DNA of 35,088 nucleotides, from positions 1 through 35,088 of the forward strand of contig DATJLQ010000068.1 in the NCBI GenBank assembly GCA_035509415.1, in the 5' to 3' direction. This DNA comes from DATJLQ01 sp035509415 (GTDB lineage Bacteria > Pseudomonadota > Alphaproteobacteria > JACZXZ01). Made by a program: the position numbers and the translations under genes. Shown piece by piece: positions 21,395 through 28,767 of the stretch. The notes beneath the pieces were generated by a model. It saw nothing but the letters and a program-made list of their open reading frames with translations. It was not told the DNA's origin and searched no databases. How positions within the stretch are numbered: the first letter of the stretch is position 1; each line of letters starts with the position of its first letter.

Positions 21395-23599
21395 ATGACC
21401 GATCTCGCCTTTTATGAGCGCCTGGCGGGGCCGCCGCTGCGCCACGAGCGCGTCGAATCGTCGCGCCCGCTCAAGATCAAGTCCGACTACGCGCCCGCGG
21501 GCGACCAGCCCGAGGCGATCGCGGAGCTGGTCCAGGGCCTGTTGGCCGGCGAGAAGGACCAGGTGCTGCTCGGCGTCACCGGCTCGGGCAAGACCTTCAC
21601 CATGGCGCACGTGATCCAGCACGTGCAGCGCCCGACCCTCATCCTCGCGCCCAACAAGACCCTCGCGGCCCAGCTCTACGGCGAGATGAAGGGATTCTTC
21701 CCCGACAACGCGGTCGAGTATTTCGTCTCCTATTACGACTATTACCAGCCCGAGGCCTACGTGCCGCGCTCGGACACCTTCATCGAGAAGGAAGCCACCA
21801 TCAACGAGCAGATCGACCGCATGCGCCATTCGGCGACGCGGGCGCTGCTCGAGCGCGACGACGTGGTGATCGTGGCCTCGGTCTCGTGCATCTACGGCAT
21901 CGGCGCGGTCGAGACCTATTCCGAGATGGCGATCGCGTTGCATGCGGGCGCCGCCCTCGACCGCAACCAGCTCCTGAAGCGCCTCGTCGAGCTCTCCTAC
22001 CGGCGCAACGACACTTTCTTCGAGCGCGGCAGCTTCCGCGTGCGCGGCGACGTGGTCGAGCTCTGGCCCGCGCACTTGGAGGACCGCGCCTGGCGCGTCT
22101 CGCTGTTCGGGGACGAGATCGAGCAGATCGTCGAGTTCGATCCGCTCACCGGCCACAAGACGGCGACCCTCGAGGCGGTCAAGGTCTACGCCAACAGCCA
22201 CTACGTGACGCCGAAGCCGACCCTCGAGCAGGCGATGCGGGGCATCAAGGACGATTTGAAGCTGCGCCTCGCCGAGCTCTACGCCCAGAACAAGCTCCTC
22301 GAGGCGCAGCGGCTCGAGCAACGCACCACCTTCGATCTCGAGATGATCGCGACCACCGGCTCCTGCGCCGGGATCGAGAATTACTCGCGCTACTTGACCG
22401 GCCGCAATCCCGGCGAGCCGCCGCCGACCCTCTTCGAATATCTCCCGAAGAACGCGCTTCTCATGGTCGACGAGAGCCACATCACCGTGCCCCAGCTCGG
22501 CGGGATGTTCAAAGGCGACTATGCGCGGAAATCGACCCTCGCCGAATACGGCTTCCGGCTTCCTTCCTGCGTCGACAACCGCCCGCTCAAGTTCGAGGAG
22601 TGGGAGACCATGCGGCCCCAGACCCTGTTCGTCTCGGCGACCCCGGGCCCGTGGGAATTGCAACGCACCGGCGGCGTGTTCGTCGAGCAGGTGATCCGGC
22701 CCACGGGCCTGATCGATCCCGTGTGCCTCGTGCGCCCCGCGGAGACGCAAGTCGACGACCTCATCGCCGAGGTGAAATCGGTCGCGGGCAAAGGCCAACG
22801 CGCGCTGGTCACCACGCTCACCAAACGCATGGCGGAGGATTTGACCGAGTATCTCAACGACGCGGGTGTCAAGGTGCGCTACATCCATTCCGACGTCGAG
22901 ACGCTCGAGCGCATCGAGATCATCCGCGATTTGCGCCTCGGCGCCTTCGATTGCCTGGTCGGAATCAATCTTCTGCGCGAGGGGCTCGACATTCCGGAAT
23001 GCGCCCTCGTCGCGATCCTCGACGCGGACAAGGAGGGCTATCTGCGCTCGCGCACGTCGCTCATCCAGACCATCGGGCGCGCCGCGCGCAACATCGAGGG
23101 GCGCTGCATCCTCTATGCCGACCAGATGACCGCGTCCCTCGACTACGCGCTCGCCGAGACCAACCGGCGGCGCGAGAAACAGCAGGCCTACAACGCCAGC
23201 CACGGCATCACGCCCGAGAGCGTCAAGAAGGGCATCTCCGACATTCTCGATTCGGTGTTCGAGCGGGACCACGTCACGGTCGCGACCGGCGACGCCGAGA
23301 CCAAGCATCTCGTCGGCAAGGACCTGGCCGCCCACGTCGCCGACCTCGAGAAGCGCATGCACGACGCTGCCGCCAATCTCGAGTTCGAGGAGGCGGCGCG
23401 CTTGCGCGACGAGCTCAGGCGCCTCGAGGCGCTCGAGCTCGGCATCGCCCAGGCCGGCGGCGAGAACAACCGCCTCGCGCGCGCCATTGCCGCCCACAAT
23501 CTCGGCCGTGGCGGGGCCGGCACGCCCGGCGCGCGCGCGCGGGGACCCCAAATCCGCTCGAGGGATCCCAAACGGCCGCGTCCCGGGCGCGGCGGATAA
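21395..23599 (+). CDS. uvrB: UvrABC excinuclease subunit B
   Basis: A 734-residue UvrB, the damage-verifying helicase-like subunit of nucleotide excision repair. In order: Walker A GVTGSGKTFT (~60), the beta-hairpin region with YYDYYQPEAYVP, the SVSCIYGIG block, the DESH Walker B box (~357), SATPG, the helicase VI motif TIGRAARN (~558), and a C-terminal UVR motif (HVADLEKRMHDAAANLEFEEAARLRDEL split around ~650-680) for UvrC contact. A ~50-residue basic, Gly/Pro/Arg-rich tail follows, longer than in E. coli. The ATG at 21395 gives the normal family start; the open frame extends upstream through non-coding sequence. uvrC lies 5.5 kb downstream; uvrA is not in the window. Confidence 0.97.
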   Translation: MTDLAFYERLAGPPLRHERVESSRPLKIKSDYAPAGDQPEAIAELVQGLLAGEKDQVLLGVTGSGKTFTMAHVIQHVQRPTLILAPNKTLAAQLYGEMKGFFPDNAVEYFVSYYDYYQPEAYVPRSDTFIEKEATINEQIDRMRHSATRALLERDDVVIVASVSCIYGIGAVETYSEMAIALHAGAALDRNQLLKRLVELSYRRNDTFFERGSFRVRGDVVELWPAHLEDRAWRVSLFGDEIEQIVEFDPLTGHKTATLEAVKVYANSHYVTPKPTLEQAMRGIKDDLKLRLAELYAQNKLLEAQRLEQRTTFDLEMIATTGSCAGIENYSRYLTGRNPGEPPPTLFEYLPKNALLMVDESHITVPQLGGMFKGDYARKSTLAEYGFRLPSCVDNRPLKFEEWETMRPQTLFVSATPGPWELQRTGGVFVEQVIRPTGLIDPVCLVRPAETQVDDLIAEVKSVAGKGQRALVTTLTKRMAEDLTEYLNDAGVKVRYIHSDVETLERIEIIRDLRLGAFDCLVGINLLREGLDIPECALVAILDADKEGYLRSRTSLIQTIGRAARNIEGRCILYADQMTASLDYALAETNRRREKQQAYNASHGITPESVKKGISDILDSVFERDHVTVATGDAETKHLVGKDLAAHVADLEKRMHDAAANLEFEEAARLRDELRRLEALELGIAQAGGENNRLARAIAAHNLGRGGAGTPGARARGPQIRSRDPKRPRPGRGG

Positions 23600-23648
23600 T
23601 CAAAAATACTCCTTCCATATCAATCAATTACCTTCGTCCTAAAAATAT

Positions 23649-23670
23649 AACGCAACGGTACCGTTGCGTT
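23649..23670. promoter_or_regulatory. Perfect 22-bp palindrome, candidate TetR operator
   Basis: AACGCAACGGT joined to its exact complement ACCGTTGCGTT, in an AT-rich 137-bp gap after uvrB. Its right arm contains TTGCGT, the -35 of a promoter reading toward the lipoprotein and tetR genes, so a bound repressor would block it. Alternatively AACGCAACG-GTAC-CGTTGCG followed by TTTTG could act as a terminator for uvrB. Confidence 0.6.
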
Positions 23671-23691
23671 TTGTACGATGCTCCGTATATG
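23664..23691 (+). promoter_or_regulatory. Promoter for the lipoprotein-tetR pair
   Basis: TTGCGT, 16 nt, TATATG. Transcription would start near 23698, leaving a ~40-nt leader with a perfect AAGGAGGT Shine-Dalgarno at 23725-23732 before the lipoprotein ATG. The -35 overlaps the 22-bp palindrome. Confidence 0.5.
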
Positions 23692-23736
23692 GGTCTATAG
23701 GCGCCCACCGGCGCCCGTGACCCGAAGGAGGTCGCC

Positions 23737-23922
23737 ATGATCCGCCTGTCCCGCTCCGACATGATCGCCACGTTCGCCCGCTTCTGGCGCGGCCGCTGGC
23801 GTCCGCTCACGGCCGCGTTCCTGCTCGCGTCGCTGCTCGCGGGCTGCGTGGTCTATCCGGCCTACGGGCCGCCGCACCCGCGCTATTACGAGCGCCCCTA
23901 TTACGGCTATTACGGCTATTGA
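23737..23922 (+). CDS. Small Tyr/Pro-rich lipoprotein
   Basis: A 61-residue protein: a basic start, a hydrophobic stretch and the lipobox LLAG-C37, giving a mature lipoprotein of only 25 residues, VYPAYGPPHPRYYERP then YYGYYGY. The mature part is almost entirely Tyr, Pro, Gly and Arg, the style of small surface-exposed outer-membrane lipoproteins often annotated only as hypothetical. Translation signals are excellent (AAGGAGGT, 4 nt spacing). It is followed 66 nt later by a TetR regulator on the same strand, and its promoter overlaps a perfect palindrome, so it is probably the regulator's target. Function unknown. Confidence 0.75.
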   Translation: MIRLSRSDMIATFARFWRGRWRPLTAAFLLASLLAGCVVYPAYGPPHPRYYERPYYGYYGY

Positions 23923-23940
23923 GGCGGCGTTTCGCCCTTG

Positions 23941-23960
23941 GCGCCGACTCGAGTCGGCGC
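23941..23960. promoter_or_regulatory. Perfect 20-bp palindrome between lipoprotein and tetR
   Basis: GCGCCGACTC joined to GAGTCGGCGC, 18 nt after the lipoprotein stop and 28 nt before the tetR start. It has no loop and no T-run. It differs in sequence from the 22-bp palindrome at 23649-23670, so the two are unlikely to bind the same protein. Possible intercistronic hairpin or operator. Confidence 0.5.
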
Positions 23961-23988
23961 TTATGGTGCGGCCAAGAAGGATCGCTTC

Positions 23989-24684
23989 ATGGAGGAACGC
24001 TTGGAGCCGGCCGCGCGCGCAGCGCCCAGGCCCCCGTCCGCAAGACGTCCGCGCGGGCGCCGCCCGCACTCGGGCGGACGCCCGACGCGCGACGCCTCGG
24101 CGCGCCTTCCGGAGCGCATCCTCGAGGTCGCGACCGCGTTGTTCCTGAGCCAGGGGTTCGGCTCGACCAGCATCGAGGCAGTGGCCGCGCGCGCGCGCAT
24201 CTCGAAGCGCACGCTCTATTCGCGCTTCGCCGACAAGCGCGACCTGTTCCGCGCCGTGGTGCGGCGCCTCATCGAGCGCTGGCTGCCGCCCTTCGATGCG
24301 TCGCTCCTCGGCCCGGGCCCGGTCGACGAGGTGTTGACGCGCGCCGCGCGCGAGATCCTCAAGGCGGCACTCTCGCCCGAGGCGCTGGCGCTCACGCGCA
24401 TCATGCAGACCGAGGCGCGGCGCTTTCCCGAGCTCGGCCGCGCCATGATCGAGAGCGGGGCGCGCAAGGGCAGCGAGAGCATCGCGGCCTTCCTCGCGCG
24501 CGAGGCGGCGGCGGGACGCATGCGCCTGTCCGACCCCGCCTTCGCCGCCGAGGCGTTCATGGTCCTGGTGCTGACCGTACCCCAACGCCGCGCCATGGGC
24601 ATCGGCCCGGCGCTCGGCCCCGACGAGCTCGCACGCTGGGCCGAGCGCGCGGTCGCCCTCTTCCTCGACGGCTGCCGCGCCTAA
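23989..24684 (+). CDS. TetR/AcrR family transcriptional regulator
   Basis: A 231-residue TetR-family repressor. A long basic, Pro/Arg-rich N-terminal arm (1-38) leads to the helix-turn-helix domain (~40-88: RILEVATALFLSQGFGSTS, IEAVAARARISKRTLYSRF, ADKRDLFRAVV). The ligand domain follows, with a layout (LTRIMQTEARRFPELGRAM ... AAEAFMVLVL) like the AefR-type C-terminal domain. Such repressors usually sense small hydrophobic molecules. The ATG at 23989 is preceded by AAGGA at 9 nt; an in-frame TTG at 23938 would overlap the palindrome and is less likely. Probably co-transcribed with, and controlling, the upstream lipoprotein. Confidence 0.88.
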   Translation: MEERLEPAARAAPRPPSARRPRGRRPHSGGRPTRDASARLPERILEVATALFLSQGFGSTSIEAVAARARISKRTLYSRFADKRDLFRAVVRRLIERWLPPFDASLLGPGPVDEVLTRAAREILKAALSPEALALTRIMQTEARRFPELGRAMIESGARKGSESIAAFLAREAAAGRMRLSDPAFAAEAFMVLVLTVPQRRAMGIGPALGPDELARWAERAVALFLDGCRA

Positions 24685-24714
24685 GTAGTGCCTCGGTTCG
24701 AAATCCTGACACGG

Positions 24715-24871
24715 GTCATGGCCGGACTTGGTCCGGCCATCCACGTCTTGACGCTCAAAAGACGTGGATCACAGGGACGTGAAGCTTGGCCTCGGGCCGG
24801 CCGACGGCCGGTCCCGGGGGCCCGGTGATGACGCGAACTTGGACCACGGCCGGAAATTCAAACCGCGTCAC
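24715..24871 (+). repeat. Dispersed repeat, family C, long copy
   Basis: GTCATGGCCGGACTTGGTCC-GGCCATCCACGTCTTGACG...AAAAGACGTGGAT...GACGCGAACTTGGACCACGGCCGG...TTCAAACCG. The same sequence in the same orientation recurs at 34721-34837 with a ~45-bp internal deletion, and a rearranged relative lies at 34520-34655. It contains several nested hairpins. It occupies the first half of the 367-bp gap between tetR and the DUF1003 gene. Confidence 0.85.
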
Positions 24872-24883
24872 GACCCGCGCCTA

Positions 24884-25052
24884 GGCCCTGTTTACATAGT
24901 CCTTGCGCGGCTGCGATGCTTGGATTTGCCCGGATGCCAGGAGACGCGCCGAAGGCGATGCGGCACATCGGCGCGGCGGGTCGACGCCGTAGCCGGTCGA
25001 ATCCAAGCATGCCGATTGGATTGCGGCCCGCAACGACAATGTAAACAGCGCC
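24884..25052. mobile_element. MITE-like element with ~24-bp terminal inverted repeats and TA duplication
   Basis: The left end reads GGCCCTGTTTACATAGTC-CTTGCG and the right end, reversed, GGCGCTGTTTACATTGTC-GTTGCG: 21 of 24 positions agree. Both ends are flanked by TA (24882-24883 and 25053-25054). Inner sequences (ATGCTTGGAT) also pair, so the 169-bp element can fold end to end. It has no coding capacity. TA duplication and short ends fit an element mobilised by an IS630/Tc1-type or IS5-type transposase; that parent is not in the window. Its right TA lies inside the stop codon of the next gene. Confidence 0.8.
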
Positions 25053-25837
25053 TAGCCCTTCTTCTTCTGGCCCACCAGGTCGTCGATCATTTCCATCTGG
25101 ATCTGCTGGATCTCGAGCAGGTGCGCCCATTGATGGTGGATGAGCTGGTCGAGCTTGTCGCCGATCGCGCGCACCTCGAGCTCGGCCTTGAGGTTGACCT
25201 TGAAGTCGTTCTCGGCGCGCAGCCGGTCGCGCGCCTCCTGGCGGTTCTGGCTCATCATGATCACCGGCGCCTGGATCGCGGCCAGCAGCGAAAGCACCAG
25301 GTTGAGCAGGATGTAGGGATAGGGATCGAACGGATTCTTGAGCAGGAGGATGCTGTTGGTGACGATCCACAGCGCCATCACGGCGAAGAAGATGAAGATG
25401 AAGCGCCAGCTGCCGCCGAACTCGGCGACCTTGTCGGCGATGCGCTCGCCGAGCGTGAGGCTCGCGTCGAACTCCTTGTTGAGGTTGTCCGCGATCGATT
25501 CGCCCTCGCGCAGGCTGCGCATGACCTCCTGCTCGAGCGCCGAAAGCGCGCCGCGGTCCTTCTCCATCTCGTTGCGCACGAGCTCGGCGCGGAAGCGGTT
25601 GAGGCAGGTGCGGCAGATGAGCCCGCCCGGCGCCCAGTCGGGGTCCTTGGAGGCGATGAGCTGCGCCACCTTGTCGCGCACCAGGCTCCCGGGCAGCACC
25701 TGGGTCCTCGGGAAGCTGCCCTTGCACACCTGACACTCATGGCGCTCCGGACGGCGCGGACGCGCCGCGCCCGGCGCAGGTGCTGCGGCCGGCGCCGGGA
25801 TTGGGGCTGCGGGCTCGCTCGGCGTGTCGCTCGCCAT
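25052..25837 (-). CDS. Zinc-ribbon DUF1003 membrane protein
   Basis: A 261-residue protein in three parts: an Ala/Pro-rich N-terminal arm (1-30), a zinc-ribbon-like cluster C35xxC38 ... C75xxC78, and a DUF1003 domain with two transmembrane helices (~146-165 and ~175-195, joined by KNPFDPYPY) followed by a long charged, probably coiled C-terminal helix. The SLTLGERIADKVAEFGGSWRFI and NRQEARDRLRAENDFKVNLKAELE blocks are typical of DUF1003. Function of the family is unknown. GGGAGGA lies 9 nt before the ATG. The stop TAG is formed by the TA target dinucleotide plus the first base of the MITE, so the original C-terminus may have been nearly the same or slightly longer. Confidence 0.88.
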   Translation of the reverse strand: MASDTPSEPAAPIPAPAAAPAPGAARPRRPERHECQVCKGSFPRTQVLPGSLVRDKVAQLIASKDPDWAPGGLICRTCLNRFRAELVRNEMEKDRGALSALEQEVMRSLREGESIADNLNKEFDASLTLGERIADKVAEFGGSWRFIFIFFAVMALWIVTNSILLLKNPFDPYPYILLNLVLSLLAAIQAPVIMMSQNRQEARDRLRAENDFKVNLKAELEVRAIGDKLDQLIHHQWAHLLEIQQIQMEMIDDLVGQKKKG

Positions 25838-25945
25838 GGCTCGATCCTCCCTTGGGTCGTGCGGGCACGGGCCCGACGCCTGTCATGCGCGGCGCGTAAC
25901 GGGAGTCGGCGGAGATGCCGTTTGCCGCTTCGGCCGGCGCCGCAG

Positions 25946-25951
25946 TATACA
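25946..25951 (+). promoter_or_regulatory. -10 box (TATACA) 7 nt before the first chrA ATG
   Basis: TATACA, AGGATTC, then ATG at 25959. The spacer contains AAGGA, which overlaps the box and is too close to be a normal Shine-Dalgarno if transcription starts at the usual distance. A leaderless or very short-leader transcript is likely. Confidence 0.4.
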
Positions 25952-25958
25952 AGGATTC

Positions 25959-26648
25959 ATGACCGATTCATTGCCGGCCGGCGGGCCGCCGACGTCCGAC
26001 CCCCAATCCATGGAGCCCGCGCTCCCTTCGCCATCGATCCCGTCCGCCGGCGCCGAGGCGCCCGAGCGCAGGATCGGCCTCGCCGAGCTCTTCTTCGGCT
26101 TCGCCTCGGCCGGCCTCTCGGGCTTCGGCGGCGTCATGCCGTTCGCGCGCCGCATGATCGTCGAGGAGCGGCGCTGGATGACCGAGCGCGAGTTCACCGA
26201 GGTCCTGAGCCTCGGCCAGTTCCTGCCCGGGCCCAACATCGCCAACGTCTCGGTCATGATCGGCGCGCGTTATCAGGGAGCGCTCGGCTCGGTCGTGGCC
26301 TTGGCGGGGCTCATGCTGCCGCCGTTTGCCATCTGCATCGCGCTCGGCGCCCTTTATGCGCGCTACGGCCATGTCCCGGCCGTCGAGCATCTCTTCGCCG
26401 GCATCACGGCGGCGGCGTCGGGACTTCTGCTCGGCACCGCGGGGAAGCTCGCGCGCCCGCTGGTCAAGCGGCCCGCAGGCGTGCTGTTCCTCGCCCTCGC
26501 CTTCATCGGCATCGTGGTGCTGCGTTGGCACATGATCCTGGTTCTCTTGGCCCTCGCGCCCTTCAGCACCGCCGCTTATTGGCCGCGCGCGCGCGGGCCT
26601 CGCGCCGGTGCGCCGAAAGCGGACGCGTCGAAAGCGGGCGGACCGTGA
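25959..26648 (+). CDS. chrA: Chromate transporter, first half (CHR family, short type)
   Basis: A 229-residue membrane protein with one CHR domain (~40-210). It opens LAELFFGFASAGLSGFGGVMPFARRMIVEERRWMTEREFTEVLSLGQFLPGPNIANVSVMIG in family style (FGGV, WMTEREF, LGQFLPGPN) and has about six helices. Short-type CHR proteins come as pairs with opposite membrane orientation that form one transporter; full-length ChrA carries both domains. The N-terminal 35 and C-terminal 20 residues are low-complexity (Pro/Ser/Ala and Ala/Gly/Lys). The stop overlaps the GTG of the second half (GTGA). CHR proteins export chromate, but many housekeeping copies have no proven substrate. Confidence 0.92.
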   Translation: MTDSLPAGGPPTSDPQSMEPALPSPSIPSAGAEAPERRIGLAELFFGFASAGLSGFGGVMPFARRMIVEERRWMTEREFTEVLSLGQFLPGPNIANVSVMIGARYQGALGSVVALAGLMLPPFAICIALGALYARYGHVPAVEHLFAGITAAASGLLLGTAGKLARPLVKRPAGVLFLALAFIGIVVLRWHMILVLLALAPFSTAAYWPRARGPRAGAPKADASKAGGP

Positions 26649-27175
26649 GCGAAGCCCATACGCTCGTCTCGCTCGCCCTCCTCTACGCCCATCTCTCGCT
26701 GATCGCGGTCGGCGGCGGCATCGCCGTGCTGCCCGAGATGCAGCGCCAGGTGGTCGAGCTCCATGGCTGGATGACGAGCGCCGAGTTCGCCGAGCTGTTC
26801 GCCCTCGCCCAAGCGGCGCCCGGGCCCAACATCCTGGTGGTGACGCTGATCGGCTGGAACGTCGCGGGCTTCCTGGGTGCCCTCGTCGCGACCGTCGCCA
26901 TGACGGCGCCCTCGGCGCTCCTGACCTACGGCGTCGCCTACGTCTGGGACCGGTTCCGCCATAAGCCCTGGCGCATCGCACTCCAGGCAGGCCTGGCGCC
27001 CATCACGGTCGGGCTCATTTTGGCGGGCGGCTATTTCGTGACGCGCGCCGCGGTGCATAGCGTTCCCGCCTACGCGATCTGCGCCGCGACCTTCGCCATC
27101 GTGTTCTTCACCCGCATCCATCCGCTTTGGATGTTCGCGCTCGCGGGCGCGCTCGGGCTCATGAACCTGGTCTGA
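26645..27175 (+). CDS. Chromate transporter, second half (CHR family, short type)
   Basis: A 176-residue partner CHR protein. It begins at a GTG that overlaps the stop of the first half as GTGA, so the two are translationally coupled. The core motifs are HLSLIAVGGGIAVLPEMQRQVVELHGWMTSAEFAELFALAQAAPGPNILVVTLIG (GGG-x-AVLPEM, WMT, AQAAPGPN) followed by four further helices. It differs from the first half in having GGGIAVLP instead of FGGVMPFA, as expected of the second member of such pairs. The coupling is authentic rather than a frameshift: each half has its own complete domain. Confidence 0.92.
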   Translation: MSEAHTLVSLALLYAHLSLIAVGGGIAVLPEMQRQVVELHGWMTSAEFAELFALAQAAPGPNILVVTLIGWNVAGFLGALVATVAMTAPSALLTYGVAYVWDRFRHKPWRIALQAGLAPITVGLILAGGYFVTRAAVHSVPAYAICAATFAIVFFTRIHPLWMFALAGALGLMNLV

Positions 27176-27248
27176 GGCGGCGCGCGGCGGCCGCGCCTCG
27201 CCGGGCCGGGGCTTGATCGCGCGCCCGGTTCCCGGCATGGTCCGGCCC

Positions 27249-28019
27249 ATGGCAGGGGAGCGCATCCCGAAATCGGCCCTGGTCACCGGCGCCGCGCGGC
27301 GCATCGGCCGCGCGCTCGCGCTCGAGCTCGCGCGCCAAGGCTACGCGGTCGCGATCCATTACGGTGCCGGTGCCGAGGACGCGGCAGCGCTCGCGGCCGA
27401 GATCGAGCGCGCGGGCGGGCGCGCCGCGTTGCTCGAGGCCGATCTCGCGCGCGAGGCGGAGGTCGCGACCCTCGTGCCGCGCGCGATCGCGGCGCTGGGG
27501 CCGCTCGGCGTGCTCGTCAACAATGCCGCGCGCTTCGAGCGCGACGAGGTCGCCGACGCGACGCGCGCGAGCTGGGATCTCCACATGGAGGCCAATCTGC
27601 GCGCGCCCTTCGTGCTCGCGCAGGCTTTCGCGGAGGCGCTCCCCGCGGGTGCCAACGGCGTCATCGTCAACATGGTCGATCAACGCGTCTGGCGTTTGAC
27701 GCCGCATTTCGTCTCCTACACGGTGAGTAAGGCGGGGCTTTGGACCTTGACCCAGACGCTCGCGATGGCGCTCGCGCCGCGTATTCGCGTGAACGCGATC
27801 GGGCCCGGCCCGGTCCTGCCGAGTCCGCGCCAAAGCGAGGCGCAATTCGCGGCTCAGTGGGCCTCGACCCCGCTCGGCCGCGGTGCGACGCCCGAGGAGA
27901 TCGCCGCCGCCCTCGCCTTCATCCTCGCGAGCCCGGCCATGACCGGGCAGATGATCGCCCTCGATGGCGGCCAGCATCTCGGCTGGCCGCGCGAGGCGAC
28001 CCAACGCGCCGAGGAATGA
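27249..28019 (+). CDS. SDR oxidoreductase, pteridine reductase/FolM-like
   Basis: A 256-residue short-chain dehydrogenase. It carries TGAARRIG (14-21), with the Arg-rich cofactor loop of PTR1/FolM (NADPH preference), NNAARFE, and YTVSK as the YxxxK pair. The usual catalytic Ser is replaced by Asp in VNMVDQRV, exactly as in trypanosomatid PTR1 and E. coli FolM. This points to dihydrofolate/dihydropterin reduction. The downstream neighbour is FolB (dihydroneopterin aldolase), which supports a pterin role; the two are 209 bp apart. I chose the third in-frame ATG (27249) for normal SDR length; ATGs at 27213 and 27237 are possible, and no good Shine-Dalgarno decides. Confidence 0.82.
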   Translation: MAGERIPKSALVTGAARRIGRALALELARQGYAVAIHYGAGAEDAAALAAEIERAGGRAALLEADLAREAEVATLVPRAIAALGPLGVLVNNAARFERDEVADATRASWDLHMEANLRAPFVLAQAFAEALPAGANGVIVNMVDQRVWRLTPHFVSYTVSKAGLWTLTQTLAMALAPRIRVNAIGPGPVLPSPRQSEAQFAAQWASTPLGRGATPEEIAAALAFILASPAMTGQMIALDGGQHLGWPREATQRAEE

Positions 28020-28228
28020 GCGCGCCCGGAACCGGCATCCCACGAACGCGTGCCGAGGCTTTACGAAGCCGCCGCGGCGCACTAGGTTAGAGGCTGCATC
28101 CTCGTCGTGCCGCCTCCAGAGTGCGGGCGTGGGCGCCGGGTGCGACATTCATCGATCTCTGGATTCGGCCCCCAGAGTGCGGGCCTCCGGCGAATTTTCC
28201 GGCGCGAAGCCGGCCCCGCGAGGTGCGC

Positions 28229-28684
28229 ATGAGCGAAATCAAGGCTTCGACCCAATCCTTCCTCGACAAGCAAGCGGCCGAGCCCGCCTCGGCCGGTGCG
28301 CGTTACCGCATCTTCGTGCGCGATCTCGAGCTCGACGGGCGCATCGGCGTACGCGCGCACGAGCATGGCCGCACCCAACGCGTGCGCGTCAACCTCGAGC
28401 TCGCGGTCGACGGGCTCGCGACTCCGCTCGCCGACCGCTACGAGAACGTCGTGTGCTACGACGAGGTGGTTTCGGCCGTGCGCCGGCTGGTGGCCGAGGG
28501 CCACGTCAATCTGGTCGAGACCTTGGCCGAGCGCATCGCGACCCTCTGCCTCGAGGATCCGCGCGTCGGACGCTGCAAAGTGCGGGTTGAGAAACTAGAC
28601 GTTTATCAAGACGCCGCGAGTGTCGGCGTCGAAATCGAACGTCTCCAAACGCCGTCGCGCACGATTGTTTCGCAAGTGCGATAA
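28229..28684 (+). CDS. folB: Dihydroneopterin aldolase-family protein (FolB)
   Basis: A 151-residue protein. After a ~25-residue extension the FolB domain runs RYRIFVRDLELDGRIGVRAHEHGRTQRVRVNLELAV, then ENVVCYDEVVSAVRRLVAEGHVNLVETLAERIATLCL with the active-site Glu in LVETLAE, and VRVEKLDVYQDAASVGVEIER. It is in the T-fold family and would cleave dihydroneopterin to 6-hydroxymethyldihydropterin and glycolaldehyde in folate synthesis. GAGGTG lies 4-5 nt before the ATG at 28229. It follows the FolM-like reductase gene. In the 209-bp gap, CCAGAGTGCGGGC occurs twice (about 28113 and 28172) and nothing else was recognised. Confidence 0.9.
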   Translation: MSEIKASTQSFLDKQAAEPASAGARYRIFVRDLELDGRIGVRAHEHGRTQRVRVNLELAVDGLATPLADRYENVVCYDEVVSAVRRLVAEGHVNLVETLAERIATLCLEDPRVGRCKVRVEKLDVYQDAASVGVEIERLQTPSRTIVSQVR

Positions 28685-28767
28685 GCGCGCGCCGGCCCTC
28701 CCAGGGTTGTGCACACCCCCCTCGACTCGGGGCGGCAAAATGGGACGGGCGCGAAGGTTTCCACTGT

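Noticed and set aside
23649..23670. uvrB Rho-independent terminator as the main role of the 22-bp palindrome
   Set aside because: Only four Ts follow and the arms overlap a promoter -35 element for a gene with excellent translation signals; kept as an alternative in the feature.
25959..27175. Frameshift splitting a single chrA gene
   Set aside because: Each half has a complete CHR domain with its own distinct motifs, and the GTGA overlap is a normal coupling of short-type CHR pairs.
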